A stretch of DNA of 24,384 bases from Deltaproteobacteria bacterium. GTDB taxonomy: Bacteria; Desulfobacterota; Desulfuromonadia; Desulfuromonadales; Geopsychrobacteraceae. Made by a program: the position numbers and the translations under genes. The DNA is taken from assembly GCA_009993495.1 (NCBI GenBank), contig JAACTI010000250.1, positions 1-24,384 of the forward strand, written 5' to 3'. Below, in pieces: positions 1 to 7,592 of this stretch (positions are counted from its first letter, which is position 1; every line of letters starts with the position of its first letter). The notes under the pieces are model-generated. The model was given only the letters and a program-made list of their open reading frames with translations, was not told where the DNA came from and did not search any database.

Positions 1-52
1 TGTCGGCAATGTCAATTTTCAGACGATCAATCTGGATTATTCTTTGGGCTCG
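1..52. other. Window edge, no gene assigned
   Basis: Short edge downstream of the GGDEF gene. The minus-strand frame stays open to the edge after the GGDEF stop (reading about 17 residues), but no start codon with a ribosome-binding site is visible. A plus-strand frame is also open. There is no clear terminator hairpin, so the minus-strand operon may continue beyond the window. Confidence 0.3.
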
Positions 53-730
53 CTACTTTTCTTGTCTGCGTCCGAATACCGCAAAGAGCTCCTGCTTTTC
101 GCGCATATCCACCGCTGAATTCTCGGCTCTGCGGTCTATCGGCGGATGGTGGGTGCAGTTGCGACCCGCCTGTTTGGCCTGGTAAAGATACTGATCTGTC
201 GCCTTTATGAGCCCGGTCGGGGTCAGCTCATCAAGGGGCAAAAAGACATTGACCCCGAGACTGACCGTCAAGTGAAGTCGACCCTCTGGTCGTTTCAGCG
301 GACTTTCGGCGATCAGCTCGCGGATTCTTTCTGCCACCTGAATGGCGGGGTTCAACGGGGTTGACGGTAGAATCAGAGCAAATTCCTCGCCGCCGAAACG
401 ACACGCCAGATCGAGTTTACGCAGAGCCTGCGTGAGTAACCCCGCCAGATGAACCAGGGCCAGATTCCCCATATCGTGGCCGTACTGATCGTTAACCTGC
501 TTGAAATGATCAATGTCGAGCATAATCAGGCTGGTTGGTGATTCGAGGCGGCGCGAACGTTCCATCTCCTGAGCAAGGTGCCGCTCGAAACCGCGGAAAT
601 TTATCAGGCCGGTTAAAGCGTCGGTCAGGCTCTGGTGTTCTAATACGCTGACGCGCTGCCGAAGCTGGTCGACAGCCAGGGGCAGCGTACAATCAGAATG
701 TTTGAGCGGGCAACTGAGGGGAGAATTCAC
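53..730 (-). CDS. Small GGDEF diguanylate cyclase without sensor domain
   Basis: A 225-residue protein that is almost entirely a GGDEF domain and would make cyclic di-GMP from two GTP. Visible motifs are DALTGLINFR at residues 37-46, DIDHFKQVND at 72-81 and the active-site GGEEF at 113-117. RKLD at 104-107 sits at the spacing expected for the RxxD inhibitory I-site, so product feedback is likely. The first 36 residues are too short for a sensory domain and show no membrane segment. They carry two cysteines (C7, C14). The start is a GTG at 730; an in-frame TGA lies a few codons upstream, so no longer form is possible. There is no strong ribosome-binding site. The gene sits 27 bp behind the TatD/radical SAM gene and is probably co-transcribed with the housekeeping genes, perhaps weakly. 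Family call is firm; input signal and target process are unknown. Confidence 0.93.
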   Translation of the reverse strand: MNSPLSCPLKHSDCTLPLAVDQLRQRVSVLEHQSLTDALTGLINFRGFERHLAQEMERSRRLESPTSLIMLDIDHFKQVNDQYGHDMGNLALVHLAGLLTQALRKLDLACRFGGEEFALILPSTPLNPAIQVAERIRELIAESPLKRPEGRLHLTVSLGVNVFLPLDELTPTGLIKATDQYLYQAKQAGRNCTHHPPIDRRAENSAVDMREKQELFAVFGRRQEK

Positions 731-757
731 ATTCAGGTGTCACTTTCTGCTCGGCGT

Positions 758-2146
758 TCAGCCAACTTCATTGTATTCGCGCACCCGAAATTCAACGCCC
801 AAAGCGTTTGCGACCTGGCGACAGGCGTCCATGTCGACTCCCGGGTAGCTGACCGCCGTGGCCGTGACCTGCGGAATATAGTGGGGCGCCAGCTGGAGAA
901 ATTCCTTAAGGGCGGCGTAGCCGGCGGCACCGTAGTGGGAGCGACAGATATCCTGATATGTCTCCGCCGTGGCCGCATTCAGTGACACGGAAATTGCGTC
1001 AATTTTCCCCGCCAGTTCCGGCAAAATATTGCGCCCATGAACCAGATTCGCCTGACCGTCGGTGTTGATTCGCACCCGAACCTGCTGTTGTTTCAACCAG
1101 CCGGCCAGTTCAAGGATCAGATCAAGACGCAAAAGGGGTTCGCCATAGCCGCAGAAGACCACTTCTGCATAGTTTTTCGGGTCACCAATCGCCTGTTTCA
1201 ATTCTTCGCTATCGGGTTCATGATCCAGTTTCAGCTCGTGGCCCTTGACGACAAAATCATCAAATTTGGCGCAGAAAACACAGCTGTTGGTGCAGCGATT
1301 GGTGATGTTGAGATAGAGGGAGTCGCGGATTTGATAGGCGATTTTGCTCTGTTGATCGACCTGGCCGATACCGAAGAGGTCGAAGACGTTTCGATTGGTG
1401 ACGCGTGCGACATCGGCGAAGGTTAATCCTTTGATTTCCGCGAGTTTTTCTGCCGTAAAACGGACAAAAGCCGGTTCGTTGCGTTTGCCCCGCCGGGGCT
1501 GAGGCGAAAGATAGGGACAGTCGGTTTCGACCAGCATGCGATCGATAGGAATTTTGGCGACCACTTCACGCAGGGCGGCGTTTTTGGGGTAGGTGATGGT
1601 GCCGGTAACCGAGAGATAAAACCCCAGATCAAGACAGGCCTTGGCCATGGTCAGATCGCCGCTGAAGCAATGGAGTACGCCGCCACAGGCCTGTGCATCT
1701 TCTTCGCGTAAAATTTGTAATACCTCGTCGTGGGCCTCGCGATCATGCACAATTAGGGGTCTGCGGGCCTGCTTGGCGCATTGAATCTGGCGGCGAAAGG
1801 CCTGACGCTGAATCTCCCGCGGGGCGCGATCACGATAAAAATCCAGCCCGATTTCGCCCACGGCTACCACCTTGGGCTGTTTGAGCAGGTCGTCGAGCAG
1901 GGCCATGCCTTGGTCGGTGGCCTGGGGGGCGTCGTGGGGATGAATGCCCACGGCGGCGTAAACTGGCGCGTAGGTCGCTGCCAGTTCGACACTTTTGGCC
2001 GAACTCTGCAGATCACAGCCGATGGTTAAAATCTGTTTGATTCCTGCCTGATCGGCACGCTCCAGCACCATATCAAGGTCAGCGTTAAACTGACTGTTGT
2101 CGAGATGCGCGTGACTGTCAACCAAGGAAAAAAGTCGCTTGTTCAT
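758..2146 (-). CDS. TatD-family metal hydrolase fused to a radical SAM domain
   Basis: A two-domain protein of 462 residues if the ATG at 2146 is used. A TTG at 2161 would add five residues and overlap the metG stop; the ATG has a GGCGAGG-like site just upstream and fits TatD N-termini. Residues about 5-260 are a TatD-type TIM-barrel hydrolase with all expected metal ligands: HxH at 12/14, E98 in GEIGLDFY, H134, H159 in HCFSG and D209 in ETDCPY. Residues about 270-462 are a compact radical SAM domain with the cluster motif CTNSCVFC (C285, C289, C292) and a GYGEP motif at 333-337 of the SAM-binding type. The pairing matches the family known as TatD-associated radical SAM proteins, whose reaction is unknown to me. 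TatD proteins are DNases/3'-5' exonucleases. Last but one gene of the tmk operon. Confidence 0.92.
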   Translation of the reverse strand: MNKRLFSLVDSHAHLDNSQFNADLDMVLERADQAGIKQILTIGCDLQSSAKSVELAATYAPVYAAVGIHPHDAPQATDQGMALLDDLLKQPKVVAVGEIGLDFYRDRAPREIQRQAFRRQIQCAKQARRPLIVHDREAHDEVLQILREEDAQACGGVLHCFSGDLTMAKACLDLGFYLSVTGTITYPKNAALREVVAKIPIDRMLVETDCPYLSPQPRRGKRNEPAFVRFTAEKLAEIKGLTFADVARVTNRNVFDLFGIGQVDQQSKIAYQIRDSLYLNITNRCTNSCVFCAKFDDFVVKGHELKLDHEPDSEELKQAIGDPKNYAEVVFCGYGEPLLRLDLILELAGWLKQQQVRVRINTDGQANLVHGRNILPELAGKIDAISVSLNAATAETYQDICRSHYGAAGYAALKEFLQLAPHYIPQVTATAVSYPGVDMDACRQVANALGVEFRVREYNEVG

Positions 2147-2157
2147 GTCCTCGCCGC

Positions 2158-3687
2158 TCAATCGCTGCTATCAATGCGCGGAAAAAGGGGCGCGGCTTTT
2201 TCAATGTGGCTTCCCGCCGTTAGTTGACCCCATTGATCCTTGTCTTGCAACTTTGCCTCTGGATCTGCGCCGAGCAGATGCAGAATTTTTTCGGCGGTCT
2301 GGGGCATAAAGGGGGCAATTTGCAGGGCAATCAAACGCTGGGCTTCAAGCAGATTATACAGCACCGTTCCCAAGCGTTCGTGCTCGGCGGGATCTTTGGC
2401 CAGGGCCCAGGGGGCGGTTTCGTCGATATATTTGTTGCCTGCCGCAATCAGCTCCCAGATGTGTTGCAATATTTTATTGAAGGCCATGTCGTTATATAAG
2501 AGGTCGATCTCTTCCATCGCGGTCGGAAAGCGCGCGCAGAAGGTCTGGTCGAGAAGATCCATTTTGCCGGGGGCGGGGACAATGCCGTCAAAATATTTAC
2601 CCAGCATGGCGGTTGAGCGGCTGAGCAAATTCCCCAGATCGTTGGCCAGGTCGGAATTGATGCGCGAAATCAGTGAGCTATGGGAAAAGTCACCATCGAG
2701 ACCAAAGGGGACTTCACGCAGCAAAAAATAGCGGATGGCATCAACGCCATACTTGTCGACCAGCATATTGGGTTCGACCACGTTGCGCAGGCTTTTGCTC
2801 ATCTTTTGCCCTTCAACCGTCCACCAGCCATGCGCAAAAATTTTGCGTGGCAGGGGAAGATCTGCTGCCAGCAGAAATGTCGGCCAGTAAACGGTATGAA
2901 AACGCAGAATATCCTTGCCGATAACGTGAATGGCCGGCCAGAATTTTTCAAAGAGGCCGTCTTTGTCTTCGGGATAACCCAGGGCCGAAATATAGTTGGT
3001 CAGGGCGTCAAACCACACATAAATGATATGTTTTTCATTGCCGGGAACGGGAATCCCCCAGGAGAAAGAGGTGCGCGAAATCGACAGGTCGCGCAAGCCT
3101 TCGCGCACAAAGGAAAGGATCTCGTTGCGCCGTGATTTCGGCTGAATGAAATCAGGGTTCTTCTCAATGTGTTCGAGAAGTTGATCCTGATATTTACTCA
3201 TGCGGAAAAAATAGGATTCTTCTTTGAGCTTGGTGGTTAAGCGTCCGCAGTCGGGGCAGTTTCCTTCGAGTAACTGGGTTTCGGTCCAGAAGGTTTCGCA
3301 GGGTGTGCAATACCAGTCTTCATATTCTCCCAGATAAATATCGCCTTTGGCTTCAAGGGTGCGAAATTGTTCAGATACTGTGTGAATATGGCGTTCCTGG
3401 GTGGTGCGAATAAAATCCGTATGGCTGATATTCAGCTTGTCCCACAGGGCTTGAAAGCGTTTTACGACCCGATCTGCCAGCTCCAAAGGAGCTTCACCAT
3501 TGGCATGGGCAGCGGTTTCGACTTTTTGACCATGTTCGTCGGTGCCGGTCAAAAAGTAGACATCAAAGCCGCGTGAGCGCTTGTAGCGTGAGATGACATC
3601 GCAGGCCAGGGTGGTGTAAGCGTGGCCAATGTGGGGCACATCGTTAACGTAATAGATCGGCGTGGAAACGTAGAAACTCTCGGCCAT
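2158..3687 (-). CDS. metG: Methionine--tRNA ligase
   Basis: Class Ia aminoacyl-tRNA synthetase of 509 residues that charges tRNA-Met with methionine in the cytoplasm. The HIGH motif is at residues 19-22 (PHIGHAYTT) and KMSKS at 295-299. A zinc knuckle of the form CxxC...CxxC is visible at C127, C130, C144 and C147. The protein ends after the anticodon-binding helical domain and lacks the C-terminal Trbp111-like dimerisation domain found in longer MetG proteins. The ATG at 3687 is preceded by a strong GGAGG site (3693-3697) at 5-nt spacing. It follows ricT after 66 bp and the TatD fusion begins 11 nt after its stop codon, so translational coupling to that gene is plausible. Confidence 0.98.
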   Translation of the reverse strand: MAESFYVSTPIYYVNDVPHIGHAYTTLACDVISRYKRSRGFDVYFLTGTDEHGQKVETAAHANGEAPLELADRVVKRFQALWDKLNISHTDFIRTTQERHIHTVSEQFRTLEAKGDIYLGEYEDWYCTPCETFWTETQLLEGNCPDCGRLTTKLKEESYFFRMSKYQDQLLEHIEKNPDFIQPKSRRNEILSFVREGLRDLSISRTSFSWGIPVPGNEKHIIYVWFDALTNYISALGYPEDKDGLFEKFWPAIHVIGKDILRFHTVYWPTFLLAADLPLPRKIFAHGWWTVEGQKMSKSLRNVVEPNMLVDKYGVDAIRYFLLREVPFGLDGDFSHSSLISRINSDLANDLGNLLSRSTAMLGKYFDGIVPAPGKMDLLDQTFCARFPTAMEEIDLLYNDMAFNKILQHIWELIAAGNKYIDETAPWALAKDPAEHERLGTVLYNLLEAQRLIALQIAPFMPQTAEKILHLLGADPEAKLQDKDQWGQLTAGSHIEKAAPLFPRIDSSD

Positions 3688-3753
3688 CGCGGCCTCCTTT
3701 TAAGCGTGAATTATCAAATATACCAATTATTCCAAAGGACAGGTTCCGGTTGC

Positions 3754-4893
3754 TCATGGCTCGGGTTGATGCTGTTGTGGCTTTTCCGTTGTCTCCCGCT
3801 CGGGCTTACGGCGTGAACGCCGCCGATTGCGGCTGCGTTTGCGCTGCGACGGTTCATTGCTTTTTTGTTCGACCGCCTTATCTGTTGGGGGCAGTTTGGA
3901 GGCGTTGGTGCTCGCCTGGTTTTTGCCGGCCTTCGTTTGGGGCAGGGCGTCTTTGTCAAGGGTCGGGGGCTGTTCGCCACGGCGGCGTTGACGCCGTACC
4001 GGTTTGTGCGCCGCGTCTTTTTTGTCCTCAGCTGTACGCGGCTCTCCGGCGGGTGGCGCAGGGCGACGACCAGAGGCATTGCCGCCGGTCGGTGCTGGCT
4101 TGTCCAGATCATCGATATGGACTTCGCGGCGTCCGTTCTTGTCGACGATGGTCAGGGTCTGGGCCAGGACATTCACGCCGATAACGTCGGCAGTTCCGTC
4201 GGGCAGGTTAAGTTTTTTGCCGCACTTGGGCAGGGTTTTGCGCATTTCGTTGTAGGTTTCATACTCATAGCTCAGACAACAAAGCAGTCGTCCGCATTGT
4301 CCGCTGATTTTGCTCGGGTTTAGGGCCAGGCCCTGGGCTTTCGCCATCTTGACGGAAACCGGAGCAAAGCTTCTCAGGTAGGAACAACAGCAGAGCTCAC
4401 GTCCACAGCAGCCGAGGCCGCCCACGATTTTGGCTTCATCGCGCACGCCGATCTGGCGCATTTCGATGCGGGTGCGAAAGTGTTGGGCCAGATCCCGCAC
4501 CAGATCACGAAAGTCGACCCGGCCATCAGCGGTAAAATAAAAGACGATCTTTGAGCCATCGAACAGATATTCAGCCTGAACCATCTTCATGGGCATATTG
4601 CGTTCGGCGACCCGGTTGCGACAAAATCTCAGTGCATCGCTTTCGCGTTCGCGGTTTTTTTCGGCCTGCTCCAGATCCTGGGGGGTGGCTTGGCGCAGGA
4701 TGGGCTTCAGGGGGGGCTGTCGACTATCGTGAACCTCTTCGCGTACAGCGCCGATGACCGTTCCAAGAGCCCTGCCGCGTTCGGTTTCAACCACCACCTG
4801 GTTGCGGTTGTCCAGTTCGAAATCACCAGCGTTAAAATCAAAAAGTTTGCCGGCACAGTGAAAAGAGATGGCGACAATCCGGGTTTTTTTCAT
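3754..4893 (-). CDS. ricT: PSP1/RicT-like protein with cysteine clusters and basic tail
   Basis: A 379-residue PSP1-domain protein, the family of Bacillus subtilis RicT (YaaT), which works in the Fe-S containing Ric complex that supports RNase Y-dependent RNA maturation. The PSP1 core spans about residues 15-235. Cysteines crowd at C162, C163, C168, C169 and C170, then C200, C205 and C206, with C224 further on, in keeping with the family's Fe-S binding. From about residue 265 the protein becomes a disordered tail rich in Pro, Lys, Arg and Gln, suggesting RNA or acidic-partner contact (inference). The next-to-holB position matches Bacillus and Geobacter-type genomes. RicA and RicF partners are not in this window. 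The ATG start at 4893 has only a weak upstream site; the gap to holB is 36 bp. Homology is clear, role outside Firmicutes much less so. Confidence 0.9.
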   Translation of the reverse strand: MKKTRIVAISFHCAGKLFDFNAGDFELDNRNQVVVETERGRALGTVIGAVREEVHDSRQPPLKPILRQATPQDLEQAEKNRERESDALRFCRNRVAERNMPMKMVQAEYLFDGSKIVFYFTADGRVDFRDLVRDLAQHFRTRIEMRQIGVRDEAKIVGGLGCCGRELCCCSYLRSFAPVSVKMAKAQGLALNPSKISGQCGRLLCCLSYEYETYNEMRKTLPKCGKKLNLPDGTADVIGVNVLAQTLTIVDKNGRREVHIDDLDKPAPTGGNASGRRPAPPAGEPRTAEDKKDAAHKPVRRQRRRGEQPPTLDKDALPQTKAGKNQASTNASKLPPTDKAVEQKSNEPSQRKRSRNRRRSRRKPERETTEKPQQHQPEP

Positions 4894-4929
4894 AGGTCTA
4901 TAAGCTCACTTAGCTGTTATAACAATTCG

Positions 4930-5901
4930 TTATGCGGCGACGATCTGCAGCAGCATGGATTCGAGCGCCAGCTGCCGATTGACATTGCGCTCTAAATGAA
5001 AACGCGCATCATCGATCGCCTCAAGTTTGCGCAGCAGGGCGTCGGGTGGTTCGCGACGCGCACGCTGAAACAGGGTTTCACGCAGGTCGATATTCACCAG
5101 TTCCGCTTCTGGCCGCCCTTGACCCAAGAGCAGGAGGTCGCGATAAAAGGATTGGAAGATATCGAGGATATCCTCCAGGTTTTCTTTGTCTTTTTCCAGC
5201 TGTTCGGCCAGATTCATTAACGGCAAAATTGCCCCGTCTGACAGCGCGAGCAAGGCGTTGATGAGCTTTTTGCGCTGATCCAGGTAGAGTTCGCGACGAT
5301 CACCGAAGGCTTTTTTGAAACTGCCGTCGCTTAAGGCCGCCATCACCAAAGCTTCCTGCTCGGTAACTTCGAGGCGATGTTCGAGAATTTCGGCCATCTG
5401 CCGTCGTGGCAGGCGATTGAAACGCAGGCGTTGGCAGCGTGAACGGATGGTGTCGAGTAAAAATTCGGGTCGAGCACTCAGCAGAATCAGCAGGGTTCCG
5501 GCCGCAGGTTCTTCGAGGGTTTTCAGCAAGGCATTGGCTGCGGCCGCATTCATGGTGTCGGCAGCGTCGATGAGGCACACCTTGTGTTGGCCTTCCAAGG
5601 GGCGCAAGGACAGTTCCTGCTGTATCTTACGCACCTGGTCGATCTTGATCTGGCTGCCATCGGGGCTGAGCCAGTGCAGATCGGGATGATTCTGGTGATC
5701 AACCTTGCGACAAGCTGCGCATTCGCCACAACCTTGGCCTTCGGTGCAGAAGAGGGCACGTGCCAGGGCCAGGGCCATGAGTTTTTTGCCGACGCCTTCC
5801 GGGCCCTCAAACAGATAGGCATGGGCCAGGCGCTTGTGATGCAGGGCGCGCAGCAGAATATCTTTCTGCGCCTGATGATGGATAATCTTGTCAAAGGTCA
5901 T
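4930..5901 (-). CDS. holB: DNA polymerase III subunit delta'
   Basis: A 323-residue clamp-loader subunit, which with gamma/tau and delta loads the beta sliding clamp. The Walker A-like loop GPEGVGKK is at residues 33-40. A zinc module follows (C52, C58, C61, C64), then a Walker B-like segment (KVCLIDAADTM), and the SRC motif is visible in DTIRSRCQRLRF. I place the start at the ATG at 5901, giving the family-typical N-terminus MTFDKIIHHQ. The same frame stays open upstream for about 70 codons, but that stretch lies entirely inside tmk. The start overlaps the tmk 3' end by 11 nt, pointing to coupled translation. The P-loop keeps its lysine; I did not judge whether ATPase activity remains. Confidence 0.95.
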   Translation of the reverse strand: MTFDKIIHHQAQKDILLRALHHKRLAHAYLFEGPEGVGKKLMALALARALFCTEGQGCGECAACRKVDHQNHPDLHWLSPDGSQIKIDQVRKIQQELSLRPLEGQHKVCLIDAADTMNAAAANALLKTLEEPAAGTLLILLSARPEFLLDTIRSRCQRLRFNRLPRRQMAEILEHRLEVTEQEALVMAALSDGSFKKAFGDRRELYLDQRKKLINALLALSDGAILPLMNLAEQLEKDKENLEDILDIFQSFYRDLLLLGQGRPEAELVNIDLRETLFQRARREPPDALLRKLEAIDDARFHLERNVNRQLALESMLLQIVAA

Positions 5902-6547
5902 GGGGGCCTCTGTAGGCCATGGCCCTTGTGGTGTGCTGCCAAATAGTGTCCGCCAGGCAAGAAAGAGATTGGCTACCGTCGACAACGCAGAAACGTTGGG
6001 GGTTTTGCCGGGCCAATTCCAGATAAGCCTCGCGCACCCGCTGATGAAAGGCCAGTGCTTCGCGTTCAAAACGTCCTTCGCTGCTGGTCTGCTCTTGTGC
6101 CTCGCGGTCAAGGGCGCGTTGCAGGCCGATTTGGGCAGGCAGGTCGATGAGAATTGTCAGTTCGGGGTGGGTATCGCCAGCGGCGATCTGGTTCAGTTGG
6201 TTGATGAGTTCGCGGTCAAGTGAGCGTCCGGCCCCCTGATAGGCGCTGGTGGCGTCGGTAAAACGATCACAGAGCACAATGGCACCCGCGGCCAGGGCGG
6301 GTGCAATGACCTGGGCCACATGCTGCGCCCGCGCGGCGGCGTAGAGCAGCAGCTCGGCCGTGGGCACCAGATCAGCATTGGCCGGATCAAGCAGAATTTT
6401 GCGCAAGTGGTCGGCGATTTTGCAGCCCCCCGGCTCACGGGTTTGAATCACCCGCTGACCGGACTGCGTCAGGCTTTGGGCCAGCAGGGCGATCTGGGTG
6501 GTTTTCCCCGAGCCTTCAATGCCTTCAAATGTAATGAAAAAGCCCAT
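5891..6547 (-). CDS. tmk: Thymidylate kinase
   Basis: A 218-residue dTMP kinase making dTDP for dTTP synthesis. The P-loop GIEGSGKT is at residues 9-16, the DRF substrate motif is in LCDRFTDATSAYQG, and a LID-like segment containing SSEGRFERE is present. The P-loop lacks the Arg seen in type I enzymes, so this looks like the type II (E. coli-like) class. The ATG at 6547 gives the standard start MGFFITFEGIEGSGKTTQ. A TTG at 6601 would add 18 residues unlike the family. It is the first gene of the minus-strand operon, about 70 nt downstream of the predicted transcription start, and overlaps holB by 11 nt. Confidence 0.96.
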   Translation of the reverse strand: MGFFITFEGIEGSGKTTQIALLAQSLTQSGQRVIQTREPGGCKIADHLRKILLDPANADLVPTAELLLYAAARAQHVAQVIAPALAAGAIVLCDRFTDATSAYQGAGRSLDRELINQLNQIAAGDTHPELTILIDLPAQIGLQRALDREAQEQTSSEGRFEREALAFHQRVREAYLELARQNPQRFCVVDGSQSLSCLADTIWQHTTRAMAYRGPHDL

Positions 6548-6624
6548 CAATCCGTCGATCAGCAGAGAGTTACAGACATCAGTCCGCAGAGAGATGCCCA
6601 AGTGCGGCCTATGTAAATCGGGAC

Positions 6625-6653
6625 ATTATAGGAACTGGTTCGCCATGAATCAA
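6625..6653 (-). promoter_or_regulatory. Sigma-70-like promoter for the tmk operon
   Basis: On the minus strand a TTGATT hexamer (6653-6648) and a perfect TATAAT (6630-6625) are 17 nt apart. Transcription would start near 6618, about 70 nt before the tmk ATG. It is the best promoter match on this strand in the 319-bp tmk-rnc gap and would drive the whole leftward run. Confidence 0.7.
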
Positions 6654-6720
6654 GGACAAACGCCGCATTTTCGTGGCCTTTTTTTGTGGTGTCACCTGCT
6701 GGAAAGCGCCGATTATCCGT

Positions 6721-6749
6721 TTGTGTCTGTGCGCGGTTTTGGGTATACT
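6721..6749 (+). promoter_or_regulatory. Sigma-70-like promoter for rnc-era-der
   Basis: TTGTGT (6721-6726) and TATACT (6744-6749) with a 17-nt spacer. Transcription would begin near 6756, giving a leader of about 110 nt before rnc. It is divergent from the tmk promoter, with about 67 bp between the two -35 boxes. The rest of the 6548-6866 gap holds no gene I can support. Confidence 0.65.
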
Positions 6750-6780
6750 GCGCCCTCGTTACGCCGCCGGACTTTGTCGT

Positions 6781-6817
6781 GCGCTCTTTTGGGGGCGCTT
6801 CTTCCCTGTCTGCGGGA
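6781..6817 (+). other. Two small hairpins in the rnc leader
   Basis: GCGCTC (6781-6786) can pair with GGGCGC (6793-6798) around a 6-nt loop with one G-U pair, and TCCC (6803-6806) with GGGA (6814-6817). Both lie between the predicted start of transcription and rnc. RNase III is known to cleave its own leader in E. coli, so a regulatory role is possible, but these stems are short. Confidence 0.25.
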
Positions 6818-6866
6818 TCACATCTTGATTTTCACTTCTGCCAGGAAAGACCACCAGCTTCTTAAG

Positions 6867-7592
6867 ATGAATGAATTTTCTTTTGCGCGACTGCAGGAAC
6901 AGCTGGGATACACCTTCCGCTCTTCGTCCCTGCTTTTGCAGGCCCTGACGCATAAATCTTACAGCAACGAGCAACGCGAAGCTCTTGACCCGCACAACGA
7001 GCGCCTCGAATTTCTGGGCGACGCGGTGCTTGAGCTTGCCGTCAGCCACTACGTCTATCGCCATTTTCCTCAGGTTCCCGAGGGCGGATTGACCCGAATT
7101 CGCGCCGAGGTGGTGTGTGAAAAAGGTTTAGCGCGTCTTGCCCGACGTCTGCAACTGGGTGCGGGTTTGCGTCTGGGGCGTGGCGAAGAGAAGTGCGGTG
7201 GGCGCAAGAAAGCCAGTTTGCTTTCTGACGCGGTTGAGGCTCTGATGGGGGCTATTTTTCTTGAAGGTGGTTTTCCTGTTGCCTGTGCCGTGGTTGAACA
7301 CCTGTGTGCGGCCGATATTCAGGCTTCTGGAAAATCCCGTCTGGGCAGTGACCACAAGACAGCCTTGCAGGAAAAGTTACAGGCGATTTTTGGCGAACTC
7401 CCCGTTTACCAGCTGCTGGGAATCGAGGGGCCCGATCATAACCGCAGCTTTGTGGTGCAGGTTGCCTTTCACGATGAAATCCTTGGCTGTGGCCAGGGCA
7501 GCAGTAAGAAACAGGCAGAACAGCAGGCCGCTGCTGCCGCCCTGAGCCATGCTTTTGTGCGCAAACTGGAGAGCCCGAAATACTATGAATGA
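6867..7592 (+). CDS. rnc: Ribonuclease III
   Basis: A 241-residue double-strand-specific endoribonuclease that processes rRNA precursors and structured mRNAs. The signature NERLEFLGDAVL is at residues 44-55; catalytic acidic residues by comparison with E. coli are E45, D52, D121 and E124. The C-terminal double-stranded RNA-binding domain runs from about residue 162 (DHKTALQEKLQ) to 232. The start is the ATG at 6867 (MNEFSFARLQ). The frame is open further upstream, including an ATG near 6645, but that would place the predicted promoter inside the coding region and add 74 residues unlike the family. The last 8 nt overlap era. Confidence 0.96.
   Translation: MNEFSFARLQEQLGYTFRSSSLLLQALTHKSYSNEQREALDPHNERLEFLGDAVLELAVSHYVYRHFPQVPEGGLTRIRAEVVCEKGLARLARRLQLGAGLRLGRGEEKCGGRKKASLLSDAVEALMGAIFLEGGFPVACAVVEHLCAADIQASGKSRLGSDHKTALQEKLQAIFGELPVYQLLGIEGPDHNRSFVVQVAFHDEILGCGQGSSKKQAEQQAAAAALSHAFVRKLESPKYYE

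Noticed and set aside
5902..6111. 70-codon upstream extension of holB
   Set aside because: It lies wholly within tmk, and the family N-terminus starts at the ATG at 5901.
6498..6866. Open frame continuing upstream of rnc, including an ATG near 6645
   Set aside because: The added residues do not resemble RNase III N-termini, the region holds two promoters and overlaps tmk on the other strand.
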